From the NCBI RefSeq assembly GCF_028372415.1, contig NC_092875.1:188695522-188759521 (forward strand): a DNA stretch of 64,000 bases. Reading direction: 5' to 3'. Each line of letters begins with the position of its first letter. The first letter of the stretch is position 1. Below the pieces are notes generated by a model that saw only the letters and a program-made list of their open reading frames with translations, did not search any database and had not been told where the DNA came from. Shown here one piece after another: positions 36,093-47,094 of this stretch. Made by a program: the position numbers and the translations under genes. Source of the stretch: Notamacropus eugenii (lineage: Eukaryota > Chordata > Mammalia > Diprotodontia > Macropodidae).

Positions 36093-36825
36093 CTCTAAGT
36101 TGTTACTGATTGAATATGTTGCTACTACCAGGGATACTTGTATTTGAAACTAAGGAAACATGACTCTCTAATGGTGGAATTTCAGACTGTGGGTGGGGGA
36201 AATACTTTTGAGCAAGGGGCTATCATACCATATATTCAAGAAATCTGTCAGACATCAAATGATTCTTGCCTCCATTGTTTCTGTCTGTCTTGAGAGACCA
36301 TTGTAAGGCAGTATATGTTGTTGAACTATAGCAAGTCTGCCCACTTTTGTATGTAGTTTTTTGTGGTTATTTACTAAAGGCAAAACATGAAAATTGGACT
36401 CCTTTAATCTATAAATAATGAATACATGTGTACACATATGTGTTTGTATCAGATTCTGAGTAAGTCTCTCTCCGCTCTTTTCCTTTCAGCAAAAAAAAAA
36501 AAAAATACTTAGAATAAACTTCTCAATTTGCATCCTTGAAATGGCAGGAGTGAGAACTGCTAGAAAAAATAGCCTTCCCGAGGGCTGTGGGGAAGCTGTT
36601 CAGATGATTGACCTGCAGTATGCAGAAGCGACATGTGGACAGAACTATGCGGATGGCTGTAATTAGATGTGTGTAAAATATTATCTGATACATATATATG
36701 TGTATATATGTATTTTTCTTTTGGTCAAGATCTGTGATGTCATTGGTGTGGGTTACTTTTAATGAGGAAATCTCCTCTATCACTTCTGATAAGTAACTCT
36801 CCTACCACTTATAGGAAGGAGGGAA
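36093..36825. other. Intron 6, unique block with an octamer motif
   Basis: An A15 run at 36490-36505, then SINE-free sequence with ATTTGCAT at 36526-36533. No exon recognised. Candidate conserved non-coding sequence, not tested. Confidence 0.45.
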
Positions 36826-36829
36826 ACAA

Positions 36830-37075
36830 GCATTTGTTAAGCTCCTATTAAGTGCCCTGCACTGTTCCCTACAAATATTGTCTCCTTTGATCTTCACAAC
36901 AACCCTAGGGGGTAGGTACTATTATTATGCCTATTTTATAGATGGGGAAACTGCAAGCAGCAGTTAAGTGACTTGTCTGCTCACACAAGTCATGAGTGTC
37001 TAAGACTGGATTTGAACCCAGGTCTTCCTGGCTGCAGCCCCAGTGTTCTAGTCACTGTGCCACCCAGCTGCCTCT
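36830..37075 (-). mobile_element. MIR-type SINE, inverted
   Basis: 'gcatttgttaagctcctatt', 'caaccctagggggtaggtac', 'tttgaacccaggtcttcctg', 'gtgccacccagctgcctc'. Confidence 0.85.
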
Positions 37076-37079
37076 AATT

Positions 37080-37640
37080 ACTTTCTCATAGTTTAGCAAG
37101 TAATGTCCTGAAGGTCACTCAGCCAGCATGTGTCAGAGACAGGACTTAGACCCAAGCCGTTCTGAGTGAGGCTGGCCCTCTGCCCCCTTGCTATTCTGAA
37201 TACGAGACAGCGTGGTGTAGGGAACAGAGGGCCATGCTTGGCTTATATAGACACTGTTGCCATCCTCATTTTACAAATGAGGAAGCTAAAAACTGAGATA
37301 AGTAATTTGCTCAGTGTTTGTTTCAGAACTAAACTTTCACAATTTTTATAGTGTTTAAGTATCTGAGGCAGAATTTGAACTCAGGTCTTCCTGACTCCAA
37401 GTCCAGAGTGCTCTCCTTTATACCATACAGTAGAAGTAGCAATATTTATAGATGCTTCTCAGGGCTCAAGATTTTTTTTTTTATTTGAATGAATAGTCTT
37501 GTAAAACTATGTAGTGTTACCTAGAAATAGACACAGCCAGAAAGGCAGTCTAGAATAGTCACAGATAGTCACAAAGGTAATCACAGCATGCTCCTATCCC
37601 TTCTAGCCACAGTAGAACAGAAAACTTGTGAAAGCTTTCT
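37080..37640. other. Intron 6, MIR-type remnants and unique sequence
   Basis: MIR-type antisense fragments at about 37085-37190 and 37255-37435 ('gaactcaggtcttcctgact'). The rest is unrecognised. Confidence 0.55.
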
Positions 37641-37880
37641 CAATGCAGCTAAGTGGTACAGTGCACTAGAGCTAGAGGCAGGAAGATTCCTCTTCTTGAG
37701 TTCAAATCTGACCTCAGATACTAGCTGTGTGACCCTGGGCAAGTCATTTTATCCTGTTTGCCTCAGTTCCCTCATCTGTCAAATGAGTTGGAGCAGGAAA
37801 TAGCAAACCACTCCAACGTCTGCCAAAGAAATCTCAAATGAGGTCATGAAGAGTCAGACATGACTGAACAACAATAACAA
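37641..37880 (+). mobile_element. Mar1-type SINE
   Basis: 'agctaagtggtacagtgcac' head to 'gactgaacaacaataacaa'. Confidence 0.9.
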
Positions 37881-38014
37881 TTTCTTCCACAATTATTCCT
37901 TGAAGCTCCTCTTTTCCTGGGAACAGTGCAGTTGTTCAGGCTATTGCTTCATGCAGTGCTTTTCCTTCTGGGTAGCTGCAACTTAGGCCTCTGTCGTGGT
38001 CCTAACTCTTTGTT

Positions 38015-38700
38015 GGCAGTCCTAGGATCATAAAATCTTTGAGTTGACAGAGACATCTTGGGTCATCAAGTCTAATCCCCAAGCTGATATATGAGTTCCT
38101 TCTACAATATCCCTGGTTGCTGGCCATATCCAGCCTTTGCTTGAATACTTTTGGGAAGGGAGCCCTCACTACTATTTCATGAAACAGCTCGTTCCATTTT
38201 TGGACAGCTCCAAGTGGTAGGAATTTCTTTCCTCATATTAAGCTGAAATTGGCCTCCCTGTAATGTCGACTCACTGGTCACTGTTCTACCCTCTGGCACC
38301 AAGAAGAATGGGTCTAATCTGTCTTGCATGACAGCCCTTTAAATATTTGAAAACAGCTCTCATATGCCCTCTAAGTCTTCAGGGTGAACACCCCCAGTTC
38401 TATCAAACTATCTTCCTATGACATGGTTACCAGGCCACCGCCAGTTCTGGTTGCCTTACTTTCTAAGTGTTCCAGTTTGTCAAAGTTTTTCCTAAGATGT
38501 GGCACCTAGAACATGGATAGAACCTAGAACCTAGGATATGGCACTTCAGGGCAGAGCCCAGTAGGACTATAGGACAGCAAACCTCTCATAATGGAGACTA
38601 TGTTCACATTAGATTATTTGGCATTTGCCGGAGAATATTGATTTTGCTAAGTTGGTGTTTTTTATCACATGAGCTGCTGTTAAACCATGTTTTCTCCATC
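38015..38700 (-). mobile_element. L3/CR1 LINE relic, antisense
   Basis: 'ggatcataaaatctttgagt' (CR1 3' end reversed), 'ttcctttctacaat'-like block, 'tgaaaacagctctcatatgc', 'cagttctggttgccttactt', 'gtgttccagtttgtcaaag'. Confidence 0.8.
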
Positions 38701-38764
38701 CTATAATTGTGCAGTAGATTTTCTCCCTTCCTCCTCTTCTTCCTCCTTTCTGTCATCAACATTA

Positions 38765-38880
38765 AGTCATTTGCCCAGGGTCACACAGCTAGTCTGAGGC
38801 CAGATTTGAACTGGGACCCTCCTGTCTCCAAGGCCAATGCCCTATCTAGTTCTCCCTCCACTGTGCCACCTACGTGCCCC
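38765..38880 (-). mobile_element. SINE head fragment, inverted
   Basis: 'tttgcccagggtcacacagc', 'gaggccagatttgaactggg', 'tccactgtgccacctac'. Confidence 0.8.
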
Positions 38881-39540
38881 TTTTTTAACTTCTGAGTACA
38901 GTCCTGATTTACACTCAGACATATTTGAGCAAATGAGGTGAAAGTATACAGTACGTCATCATCCCTTTGGGCATTTTGGAAGAAGTGCTAGATTTGGAGT
39001 CATTTGTGTTCAAATCCTGACTCTAACACTTAATAGGTATGGGACCATAGACAAGTCATTGAATGTCTATGAGCCTCAGTCTTCCTATCTGTGAAATAGG
39101 GCTAACTACCTGTACTTAAACTACTTCATAGCCTTGTTGTGAGGAAGGTGCTTTTAAACATTAACATACTCATGAAATAGAGGCTGTTATTCTGTTCTGT
39201 GTGTGGGGAAAAACAACCATCCTTTCCCATCATCTCAGTGCCCTGCTCTGCCTCTCCTCCAGCCTGTCTTAGAAGTCATGTTTAAATATTCTTCCTCATC
39301 ACCATTATATCCTCATATTTGTTCAGTGCTCATATCTTCTTGCTAAATATGAAACTACTTTGAAAAATAAGAAATGGGCTGTGTCGGAGATGTAGTGATG
39401 GGCAAAAGGGTTGGATGATATATATTGCCCCCAATGATTTCTGATTTAGCTGTAAAGGGAATGGTATAAATTATATTAAGCATGATAGCATCTGTGTGAA
39501 GTGGAAGAGTTTTTTTTTTTTAAATGCAGGGAATAACCCA
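38881..39540. other. Intron 6, with one MIR
   Basis: MIR (+) at about 38975-39190 ('gatttggagtcatttgtgtt', 'cctatctgtgaaatagggc'). Then unique AT-rich sequence with a T11 run near 39511. Confidence 0.55.
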
Positions 39541-40060
39541 ATATCCTTTCTCCTTCCCTTAGATTAATTTGCCATTTGTGCCAAATAAATTCTCACCCCA
39601 TCTACTACCCAGTTGCTAGCACACTTCAAGCAGGGAGGGAAAGTCTAACAATTGAATCCGAAGCTGAAAAGTGTTAGTCCTGTTTTATAAACACGAGTGT
39701 GAATGGCCGGGGGAGAGGAAGACTGGAGCAGAAATAGCAGTGCCAGGCAATGGATTATGTAAGCCACTCATGTAGGATGAGGTCAGAAACTATTTCCAAC
39801 CCAATAGTACATTTTCCCCACCTCCTGGGTGCACTGTGCATGCACAATGAAGAAGCCTGCCACGATGACTGACTGGCTGTTTAAAATGGGGTTTGCTCGA
39901 ATGAAAACCAGAATAAACTCAGGGAGGCCACAGGCAGAAGCGAGATGTGCTGCTCCCCAGGGACAGAGGAGCCAGAGGTCCCTCAGCAAAGGAGGCAGGC
40001 CCCTTCCAGGGTGATGAGCAAGGCATGCCTGGGGCACTGATTTCATTTCTCCCCTTTCCC
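39541..40060. other. Intron 6, SINE-free unique block
   Basis: No repeat recognised. GC content is higher than in neighbouring intron. Contains the perfect 12-bp palindrome TGTGCATGCACA at 39835-39846. No exon with splice sites recognised; candidate conserved or regulatory sequence, not tested. Confidence 0.4.
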
Positions 40061-40396
40061 CCTCTCTGCATTCTTCTAATGTTGTAACTGCAGGTACCAT
40101 CGACACTTTTTATTATTGTGGATTTGGGCTTTCTTCCATTCTATTGTAAACTCACTGAGCAGAGGGTCCAAGTTCTATCTGTCATCTTATCCCTAGTATC
40201 TACCACAGGGCCTTGCAAAGAGTAATAGAAATAACATGCTTTAGCACGCTTGCTACATTTTAGAAACATGGAAAGTAAACTAGGTGGAGAGACATAAAGG
40301 ATCTGAACTCTTCTTAACTTTAGCATAAAGCCTCTCATTTTACAAGTAAGAAAACTGAGGTGTCTCTCCTGTTGTCAATACCCTATTTAAAAACAA

Positions 40397-40669
40397 GTTT
40401 TCCCACTCCCCCCACCCCATATCTGTTTATCGCCCTTCTCCCTGCCTTCCTCTCCTCTATTTTTGTCTCCCTCCTCTTCCACCTCTCAATTTTTCTTTCC
40501 CTCTCTCTTCTTACTCCTTCTCCTCATCTCTTTTCCCCTCTCCCCATCTCTTTCTTCCTCCCTTTCCCTCTCTCCTTCTCTCTCATTGTCTTTCTCTTTC
40601 TGTCTCTCTGTCTCCCTCTCTCTCTCCTTCTCTCCTTCTGTCTGTCTCTGTCTGTCTCCTTTTCTGTAG
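40397..40669. repeat. Pyrimidine-rich tract upstream of exon 7
   Basis: About 270 bp over 90% C/T on the + strand, rich in TCTCTC, TTCTCC and TCTGTC. It ends about 138 bp before the 43-nt exon 7. The Ser/Leu-rich and Arg/Glu-rich frames here are low complexity. Confidence 0.93.
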
Positions 40670-40807
40670 CTCACTGTGACTTCTAGTGTGTGGGTATTTG
40701 TGTGTGTGTCCTGCACACTCCCCCAGAGTTGCATCAGTCTCAGAGAACCCTAGGAGCTCTCTCTGCCTTTCCTGCCTGCTTCTGACTTGCCTTTTCTCTT
40801 TCTTAAG

Positions 40808-40850
40808 GACGGGGGCTGCACTTGTCCAGGAGATGTCGCCAAAGCATTTG
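40808..40850 (+). CDS. GMPR: GMP reductase 1, exon 7 (residues 219-233), 43 nt
   Basis: This very small exon encodes DGGCTCPGDVAKAF and the first base of the next Gly codon. DGG is the phosphate-binding loop shared by IMP dehydrogenase and GMP reductase, where Asp219 contacts the ribose. CTCPGD matches GMPR; GMPR2 has CSCPGD. The acceptor is cttaag at 40802-40807 and the donor is GTAAGT at 40851. Because 43 is not a multiple of three, skipping this exon would shift the frame and destroy the enzyme. A pyrimidine-rich block of about 270 bp ends some 140 bp upstream and could bind splicing regulators such as PTBP1; that is inference. Confidence 0.95.
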
Positions 40851-42125
40851 GTAAGTATAGGAACAAATGCTAGCCAGCTTTATCCATTGGGAAGTACGGG
40901 ACTGAGGGAAGGAGGGACAGGTTCTGGGTGAAGGAGGAACAAGAATGCAGGAGCTCACTTAGAAGTCTGGGGGTGTGAGACAGGGCATGATAAAGGGAAA
41001 GAGGGGAGGAATTCTCAGAGCACTGATTAGAATGAGTTCCAACCATTGGGTTTCTCTTCTTTGATCTTCCTCCCTTTTCCTTGTGCCTGTTAGGAGTATC
41101 TGGGAGCCTGGCCAGCTCCAGAGAATTCCTGACCCCATCTGCTCTACTAAGCCAGAAACCAGAATCTAGGACTTTTTCTTAAGAGCTAAAGGAACCTCAG
41201 ACATCATTGAGTCCCAGTCCTGCATGCACAGAAGTGAAGTGATTAACCCGGGTCACATAGCAAGCTAGTCTCAGAGCAGGGACCTAGGTCTCCTAAGCCT
41301 TGGGTCTAGTGATCCCTCTTTGCTTTGATGAGCCCTAGCCTTTAGAGGTCGCACAGATGCACCCCTTTTTTCTGATTGAAGGGTGGGTCTTAAGAAGTTC
41401 TTTTGGAGAACTGGTGGTGAAGATCAAGGGAGATGACTTATCACTTTCCAACTCCCCTTCCCCTGGCGCCTTCCACCTTGTGCCTGTTTCAGGATATTGA
41501 GAGCACTTCCATTATGCCTTTGAAGCACACAAGGGGGCAGCAGAGAGCAGTGCTCAGAATTACACAGCAGGACCCATAGTCTGGAGCCTAAGGACTCAGT
41601 GGATCTGACATTGGGGAAAACATTTCTGCCTCTTGGTTTTACTCATTAATGAAAAAGCCATAGTTTGAAAACATCTAGGGAGGCCATGGATGGGTGGGTG
41701 GGGAACCTAGCAATAATGGATGCCCTGTGAGTTCTGCCATCAGGGGTTTTATCACCTTGCATAAGTTGAGTCTCCTCCCTTGCCTAGCCTTCCTTTTGTC
41801 CCATTGGAGCCTTTGGGGAGAAACCAGTGGCCACGTCTTCTTCCCCAGCACTCCTATTGGCACACTGAGCTAAAGCATGCAGCAGAGGAGAAAAGTCCTC
41901 TTGTGAACCAATGCCTGATTCACATGAGAGGGGTCTCTAGCCTTCTTCACATTCCAGTCAAGAATATTGTAAACTACAGGGTGAACTCTGAATGCTCTTA
42001 TGTAGATCATTCAAAGTGGCCCGTCACAAAACATCAGGGTCACCACTGAAGGGGAGACACCCACAATTTCCTCTTCTTGTAAGGACTTTGACCAACCAGT
42101 CCCCTAACCCAAGTTCATGACTAAA
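40851..42125. other. Intron 7, first part
   Basis: MIR3-type remnant at about 41180-41330 ('gtgattaacccgggtcacat'). Otherwise unique, with no exon recognised. Confidence 0.5.
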
Positions 42126-42376
42126 AGCTCAGTTGGGCACAGTGGATAGAGCACTAGACTTGGAATCAGGAAGACTCATCTTCCTGAGTTCAAATCTGGC
42201 CTCAGACACTTACTAGCTGTGTGACCCTAGGCAAGTCACTTCACCCTACTGGCCTCAATTTCCTCATGTGTAAAATGAGCTGGAAAAGGAAAGGACAAAA
42301 CTACTCCAATAACTTTGCCAAGAAAACCCCAAATAGGGTCATAAAGAGTTGGAAACAACTGAACAACAAAAAAGCA
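42126..42376 (+). mobile_element. Mar1-type SINE
   Basis: 'gttgggcacagtggatagag' to 'caactgaacaacaaaaaagc'. Confidence 0.92.
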
Positions 42377-42379
42377 AAA

Positions 42380-42545
42380 AAAAATGTTTTTTTAAATTCA
42401 CTGAATCTCTCCCAATTACATATAAACACTTTTTAACATTCATTTTTTAAAAAGTTTGAGTTCTAAATTCTCTCTTCTCTGCCCTTCCCCATCCCTTGAG
42501 AAGGCAAGTGATATGATATTGATTATATATGTGAAGACAGAACAT
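42380..42545 (-). mobile_element. L1 3' end fragment
   Basis: 'ctcccaattacatataaaca', 'tttgagttctaaattctctc', 'ttgagaaggcaagtgatatg': the same L1 3' end as in the nest at 9.5-11 kb, antisense, right after the SINE tail. Confidence 0.8.
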
Positions 42546-42720
42546 TGATATCTTGGCTATACTCAGAATTTAGACCCTCAGTGGAATTTACTCTGTAGTA
42601 TGTAAGGAATATTTGTGTATATTATTTAACTGAAAGGATCTCCTTTATACAGGACAAACAGGGAGGTGGTTAGTCAACCTTGACTATTGATGACCTTTAG
42701 GAGGTGCTCATTCTCCAATC

Positions 42721-43312
42721 CAGAGGTTCCCAAACTTATTTGCCTCCCTCCCCCTTTTTAAAAAAATTACTCAGCATCCTCCCTTGAAATCTGCTTTCTT
42801 TAACCCTTTAATTACTTTTTTAAAAATTGTCATTTAAAAATATGAAATATATACATTTTTAAATGCCACATCTTAAATTTAATAAGTTATTGTAAATTTA
42901 TGGGATTTTCCTGCATTCAAATTTTGATAATACAATATTGCCTCATGTAACCATATAGTATAGTATTGTAAACAAATCATCACATGCACATATGCCTGCC
43001 TGTGCATGCTGGACTCCCCAACAATGCCTGCCATGCTTGCCTGCCAACACTTGCTTATTAAGACCTGTCAGCACACTTGGCCATTGATTGGTTATGACTT
43101 GAATTTTGTGTGTTTATTTGGAAAATGATGTAATACCATAACTCTGTTACACAATAGATGAAACATGTATGGATATTTTTTCAACCTTCTCTTCTTCCAC
43201 TACCCCCTTATTTTTATTTAGTGCCCTCCAGTTGCACAAAGGCTGCTACTAACCCCCTGGATCATTTGACCACCCCCTCAGGGAGTGGTATTGCCCACTT
43301 TGGCAACCTGTG
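42721..43312. mobile_element. hAT-type DNA transposon, 592 bp, with target duplication
   Basis: Starts CAGAGGTTCCCAAACTT and ends CACTTTGGCAACCTGTG, inverted repeats matching at 13 of 17 positions. Flanked by CTCCAATC (42713-42720) and CTCCAACT (43313-43320), a 6/8 duplication. AT-rich interior, no transposase recognised. Confidence 0.8.
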
Positions 43313-43410
43313 CTCCAACTTCTCAGCATAATAACCTGATGAAAAGTTGATATTGTTTAATATTTAAAATGGACAATTATTCTTATTCTAACTGCTTCAT
43401 CTGTGTAATA

Positions 43411-43650
43411 TAGGCAGCTAGGAGGTGCAGTGGATAGATGTATGAATCTGGAGTCAGGAAGATATCTAGTCAAAACCTGCCTCCAACACTTACTAGTTGT
43501 GTGGCCATGAACAAGCCCCTTAACCTCATCTATAAAATGGGAATAATAAAGCACCAATCTCCCAGGACTGTTGTGAGGATTAAATGAGATGAAATTTGTA
43601 AAGTCCATTACAAACCTTAAGTATTGCTTAAATGCTAATTATTATATTAT
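43411..43650 (+). mobile_element. SINE with Mar1-type head and MIR-type tail
   Basis: Head 'aggcagctaggaggtgcagt'; the tail is 'aaaatgggaataataaagca', 'ggactgttgtgaggattaaa', 'aatgctaattattat', which is MIR-like and unlike the Mar1 tail. Confidence 0.8.
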
Positions 43651-44463
43651 TGAATGGGAGTTATATTGAGAACATGATGTCTGGGAATTCTAAAGCTTTT
43701 TAGACTTTCATGGATTTTTCCCATTTTCAACCTTGTCATGTTTATATACAGTGTACTGCACTTGGGTTTCCTTCTAAAGACTCAGATCTAGGAGAAAACA
43801 GTATCGCTAGAGGGCATTTAAACTGGCACTGGAAAATTAATAAGTTAACAAGAATTTATTAGATATCTACTATGTGCCAGTTACTAAACTAAGCCCTAGG
43901 TTATGGATTCTCAACCTGGAAGAGTTCTTCAACCTCATTTAGTCTAATCCTTTGATTTTACAGATGAAGGAACCAAGGCTCAGTGGGAAGTGACTTACCT
44001 AAGGTCATGTGGTTTTTGTGGAATAAATGATTAGCAAACAAATATGTAATTAATAAATGACATGAACAAAGAAAATAAATAAATGAAGTCATATAGCCAC
44101 AAGGAAGTGGTTCTGGGTGGGAAGTTGGCTCCGATGACCTCTTGGAGGCCCCTTCCAGCTCTTAAATGCCCACGAGCCTATGGGATTTGATTTTCTGTTT
44201 TATAGACTCCTCTCATCAACACCATGAATGATTATCTACAGCACCAGTCATCAACATTAATTGACCTGCCATTTGTCTTTGCAATTCAGTGCTCAGGTTA
44301 TATGATAAATGCTAGGGCTCCCTGGCTCTGTCCGGCCTGGGTGGGCTTCTTGGCTCTAGGTTATTCTTGATGCAGATTTTCTCTGCATTGTTCCCACAAT
44401 GGTCTCAGAGGCAATTTTGACTTTGCCCTCTCGTGTGCTCTCCATTTTCCTTGTCCTTTCTAG
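43651..44463. other. Intron 7, last part, with one MIR3-type remnant
   Basis: MIR3-type remnant with an antisense L2-like end at about 43840-44020. 44190-44463 next to exon 8 is unique. Confidence 0.5.
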
Positions 44464-44623
44464 GAGCCGGTGCAGACTTCGTCATGCTGGGAGGGATGTT
44501 CTCAGGTCATACAGAATGTGCCGGTGAAGTCATTGAGAGGAATGGTCAGAAAGTCAAGCTTTTCTATGGGATGAGTTCTGAAACAGCAATGAAGAAACAC
44601 TCCGGACAAGTTGCCGAATACAG
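44464..44623 (+). CDS. GMPR: GMP reductase 1, exon 8 (residues 233-286)
   Basis: This 160-nt exon begins in phase 1 after ctttctag and ends in AG before the donor GTGAGA at 44624. It encodes [20 protein letters not shown], then [20 protein letters not shown] and [18 protein letters not shown] is the second phosphate-binding turn and FYGMSS leads into the mobile flap that closes over GMP and [16 protein letters not shown] is GMPR-like, where GMPR2 has MLAGHSESGGE. In the flap this protein has HSGQVAEYR where both human paralogues, from memory, have AGGVAEYR; the Gln for Gly is clear in the sequence (codon CAA) and is discussed under findings. Confidence 0.97.
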
Positions 44624-45040
44624 GTGAGAGAGCACTTGGAGCATTCAGACGGGAATGGGTCTGGAATTTCCTTACACTGGGGGTGATGGAAACAGGACAG
44701 AGCTCAGCTGAAAGGAAAGGAAAAAAGCTGCAGGACTTTCTTGTCTATTTTTCCGTTGGAAACGGCTCTGGGAAAGTGCTGGAAAATGTACCCTGATCTC
44801 ATTCAGCAGGAGGGAGACCTGATCTTTTTTAAGTATAGTTAAAGCCTTGAGGGGACCTGATTGGGGAGCTAGTTAGGATGCTTCCTGGCCTTTCTTCTAG
44901 AAATTTGATTTCCCAAGCATCCCTTCTCCCTCCTTAATTTTCAGTCTTTCCTTGTCCGCCAGCTTCTTCTTTACTGCTTAAAAATGTGCCACATGCTCTT
45001 CTGGCCTTTAAAACAAAACCTTTACTTGATCCTAGCATCT
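44624..45040. other. Start of intron 8, unique
   Basis: No feature recognised. Confidence 0.4.
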
Positions 45041-45044
45041 CCTC

Positions 45045-45375
45045 AGGTTATTATCCGTAATTTCTCTTCCCTTTTGCAACCAAGCTCCTGGGAGAAAATA
45101 AGCCATCTTCACTTTTCTCTCCTTTCTCGCCTCCCACTCACTTCTCAACCCCTTGCAATCTAGCTCCAGACCTCATCACTCAGCTGAAGCTCATTTCTCC
45201 CAGATTACCAGGGATCTCTTAATGATCAAATCCGATATGTTTGTGTGTTCCCTTCAGACAGTGAGTTTCTCAAGGGCATGGACTGTTTTGGTCTCTCTTT
45301 GTATCCGCAGTGCTTAGCACAGTGTCTGTCACATAGTAGGCACTTAATAAAACTATGTGGAATTGACTTAAGTGT
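45045..45375 (+). mobile_element. L2 3' end
   Basis: 'tttctcaagggcatggactg', 'tccgcagtgcttagcacagt', 'agtaggcacttaataaaact'. Confidence 0.8.
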
Positions 45376-46345
45376 CCCCTCTTTACTGAATCTTCATGAC
45401 ACTCCTTCCAGTCTTTCCTCAATCTCTTTTACTCTTTTGTCATCTGTGTCCTGTCGCATGGACTTGGGTATATTCCAGGGTTCTCCTCTTTCTCTGCATG
45501 TACTCACTTGGTAGTCTCATCTTCTCCCCTGCATTCAGCTATGAAGGTAACTCTCAGATCTATATGCCTGGCCTTCGTCTTTCTCCTGAACTCCAGTTTC
45601 ACATTTTGTTCACTCATTTTTTTTCATTTGTGTCTGACTCTTCATGACCCCATTTGGGATTTTCTTGGCAAAGATATACTGGAGGGGTTTGCCATTCCCT
45701 TCTCTAGCTCATTTTACAGATGAGGAATCCAAGGCAAACAGAGTTAAGCGACTTGCTCAGGGTCATAAAGCTAGTAAATGTCTAAGACTGGATTTGAACT
45801 CAGGAAGATTAGTCTTCCTGATAGCAGGCCCAACACTGTCTACCCAGCTGCCCTGTAAAGTGTTTAGCCACTTAAAGCACTTATTTAAATGCTAGCTATT
45901 TCATACAATCCACATTGCAGCCAAACTGATCTTTTGTTTTTCATACCTAACGTTTAATTTCCTGCCTCCTTGTGTTTGCACAAGCTATCCTCCAGGCCTA
46001 GAATATAATTTCTTCTCGGCTTTGCCTGTTAGAATTCCCAGCTTCCTTCAAGGTTTGGCTTAATTGCTGTTGAGACCATCTTGATCCCCTGCCTGGTGGC
46101 TTCATCCCCTGATTCCCCTAAGAAATTCCTCTGGGTGCATGTACATACATATGTATGTATGTATATACCACACACATATACCTATGTATGTATATGTGTA
46201 TATATGTTTCCTCTGTACATGTTATACTTCCTCCTTCCCCCATACAATTTAAGTTCCTCAGGGGAAAGAAGTGGTTTATTTTTATCCCTTTGTCCCTACT
46301 ACCTAGGCCGGCCTGCCATATAGAAGATGATCAATGCTCCTTGAA
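45376..46345 (+). mobile_element. Second L2 relic, split by a SINE
   Basis: Left 45376-45609, right 45856-46345 ('attgcagccaaactgatctt', 'gtttgcacaagctatcctcc', ending 'aagatgatcaatgctccttg'). A TATG/TATA-alternating stretch lies at 46140-46207. Confidence 0.75.
45610..45855 (-). mobile_element. Mar1-type SINE, inverted
   Basis: 'cttcatgaccccatttggga', 'ccattcccttctctagctca', 'gtctacccagctgccctg'. Confidence 0.92.
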
Positions 46346-46369
46346 GGGATGGTTTTAGAGAAGTAATGT

Positions 46370-46500
46370 AGGCCACCCTCTCACTTGGAGATGATTAGCT
46401 TATCGAGGTTAAGTGGAACACTTGGGGTAATAGGTGGCAAATCTAGAATTTGAACCTGGGGCCTCTGACTCCATATCCAGCACTTTTTTTATCATGCTAA
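46370..46500 (-). mobile_element. MIR3-like remnant
   Basis: 'ggcaaatctagaatttgaac', 'ctggggcctctgactcc'. Boundaries and orientation are uncertain. Confidence 0.5.
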
Positions 46501-47090
46501 CAAGGCTGCTGGGTGACAATGGTTGTTGTGGGAAAGTAGGATTTACACTGGTGCTGCTGAGTCAGGAATATCCTGGGAGCTGGTGAGACAGGGAGAACAG
46601 CCATACTTCTTTTCCCCCAGAGCATTGGGGAGTGTCTGATAGCATCACCTCCAGTCTGTGGGGAGGTCATTGGCAGTCACCAGGCTTGGAAATGATGTCT
46701 TGGGGTGCTTAATAATGCAACTGCTGTCTAGACATAGGATGGTGTTCAGATAATTTCTTAAAGGCAAATTTCTTCAATGTAGCCAGTTTTCAAAGCTGTC
46801 TTGAGGCACCTCTGGAAAGACCAGACACTTAATGGAGGCAGCAGAGTTAGTTATTGAATTATGTTACTTATTGCCGAGGGAGATTTTCATGAGTGATCAC
46901 CAATGGAAACTTGGACTTTTCTTTTCATTTTGAAGTGTGTGTGTGTGTGTGTGTGTAATAAACCCCATTACACTACATTTATTCATATACTTGTACCTTC
47001 CACAAAGTATAATATCACTTTCCATCATTGTTGTTCATCCTTCATTCACTTCCTGTTACAAGCCAGACAAGCTAGCGAGTTCTGACAATT
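46501..47090. other. Intron 8, unique with a short GT repeat
   Basis: (GT)11 at 46935-46956. No other feature recognised. Confidence 0.5.
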
Positions 47091-47094
47091 CAAC

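Noticed and set aside
40360-40734. Ser/Leu-rich and Arg/Glu-rich frames before exon 7
   Set aside because: Low-complexity pyrimidine tract; no domain and no splice logic.
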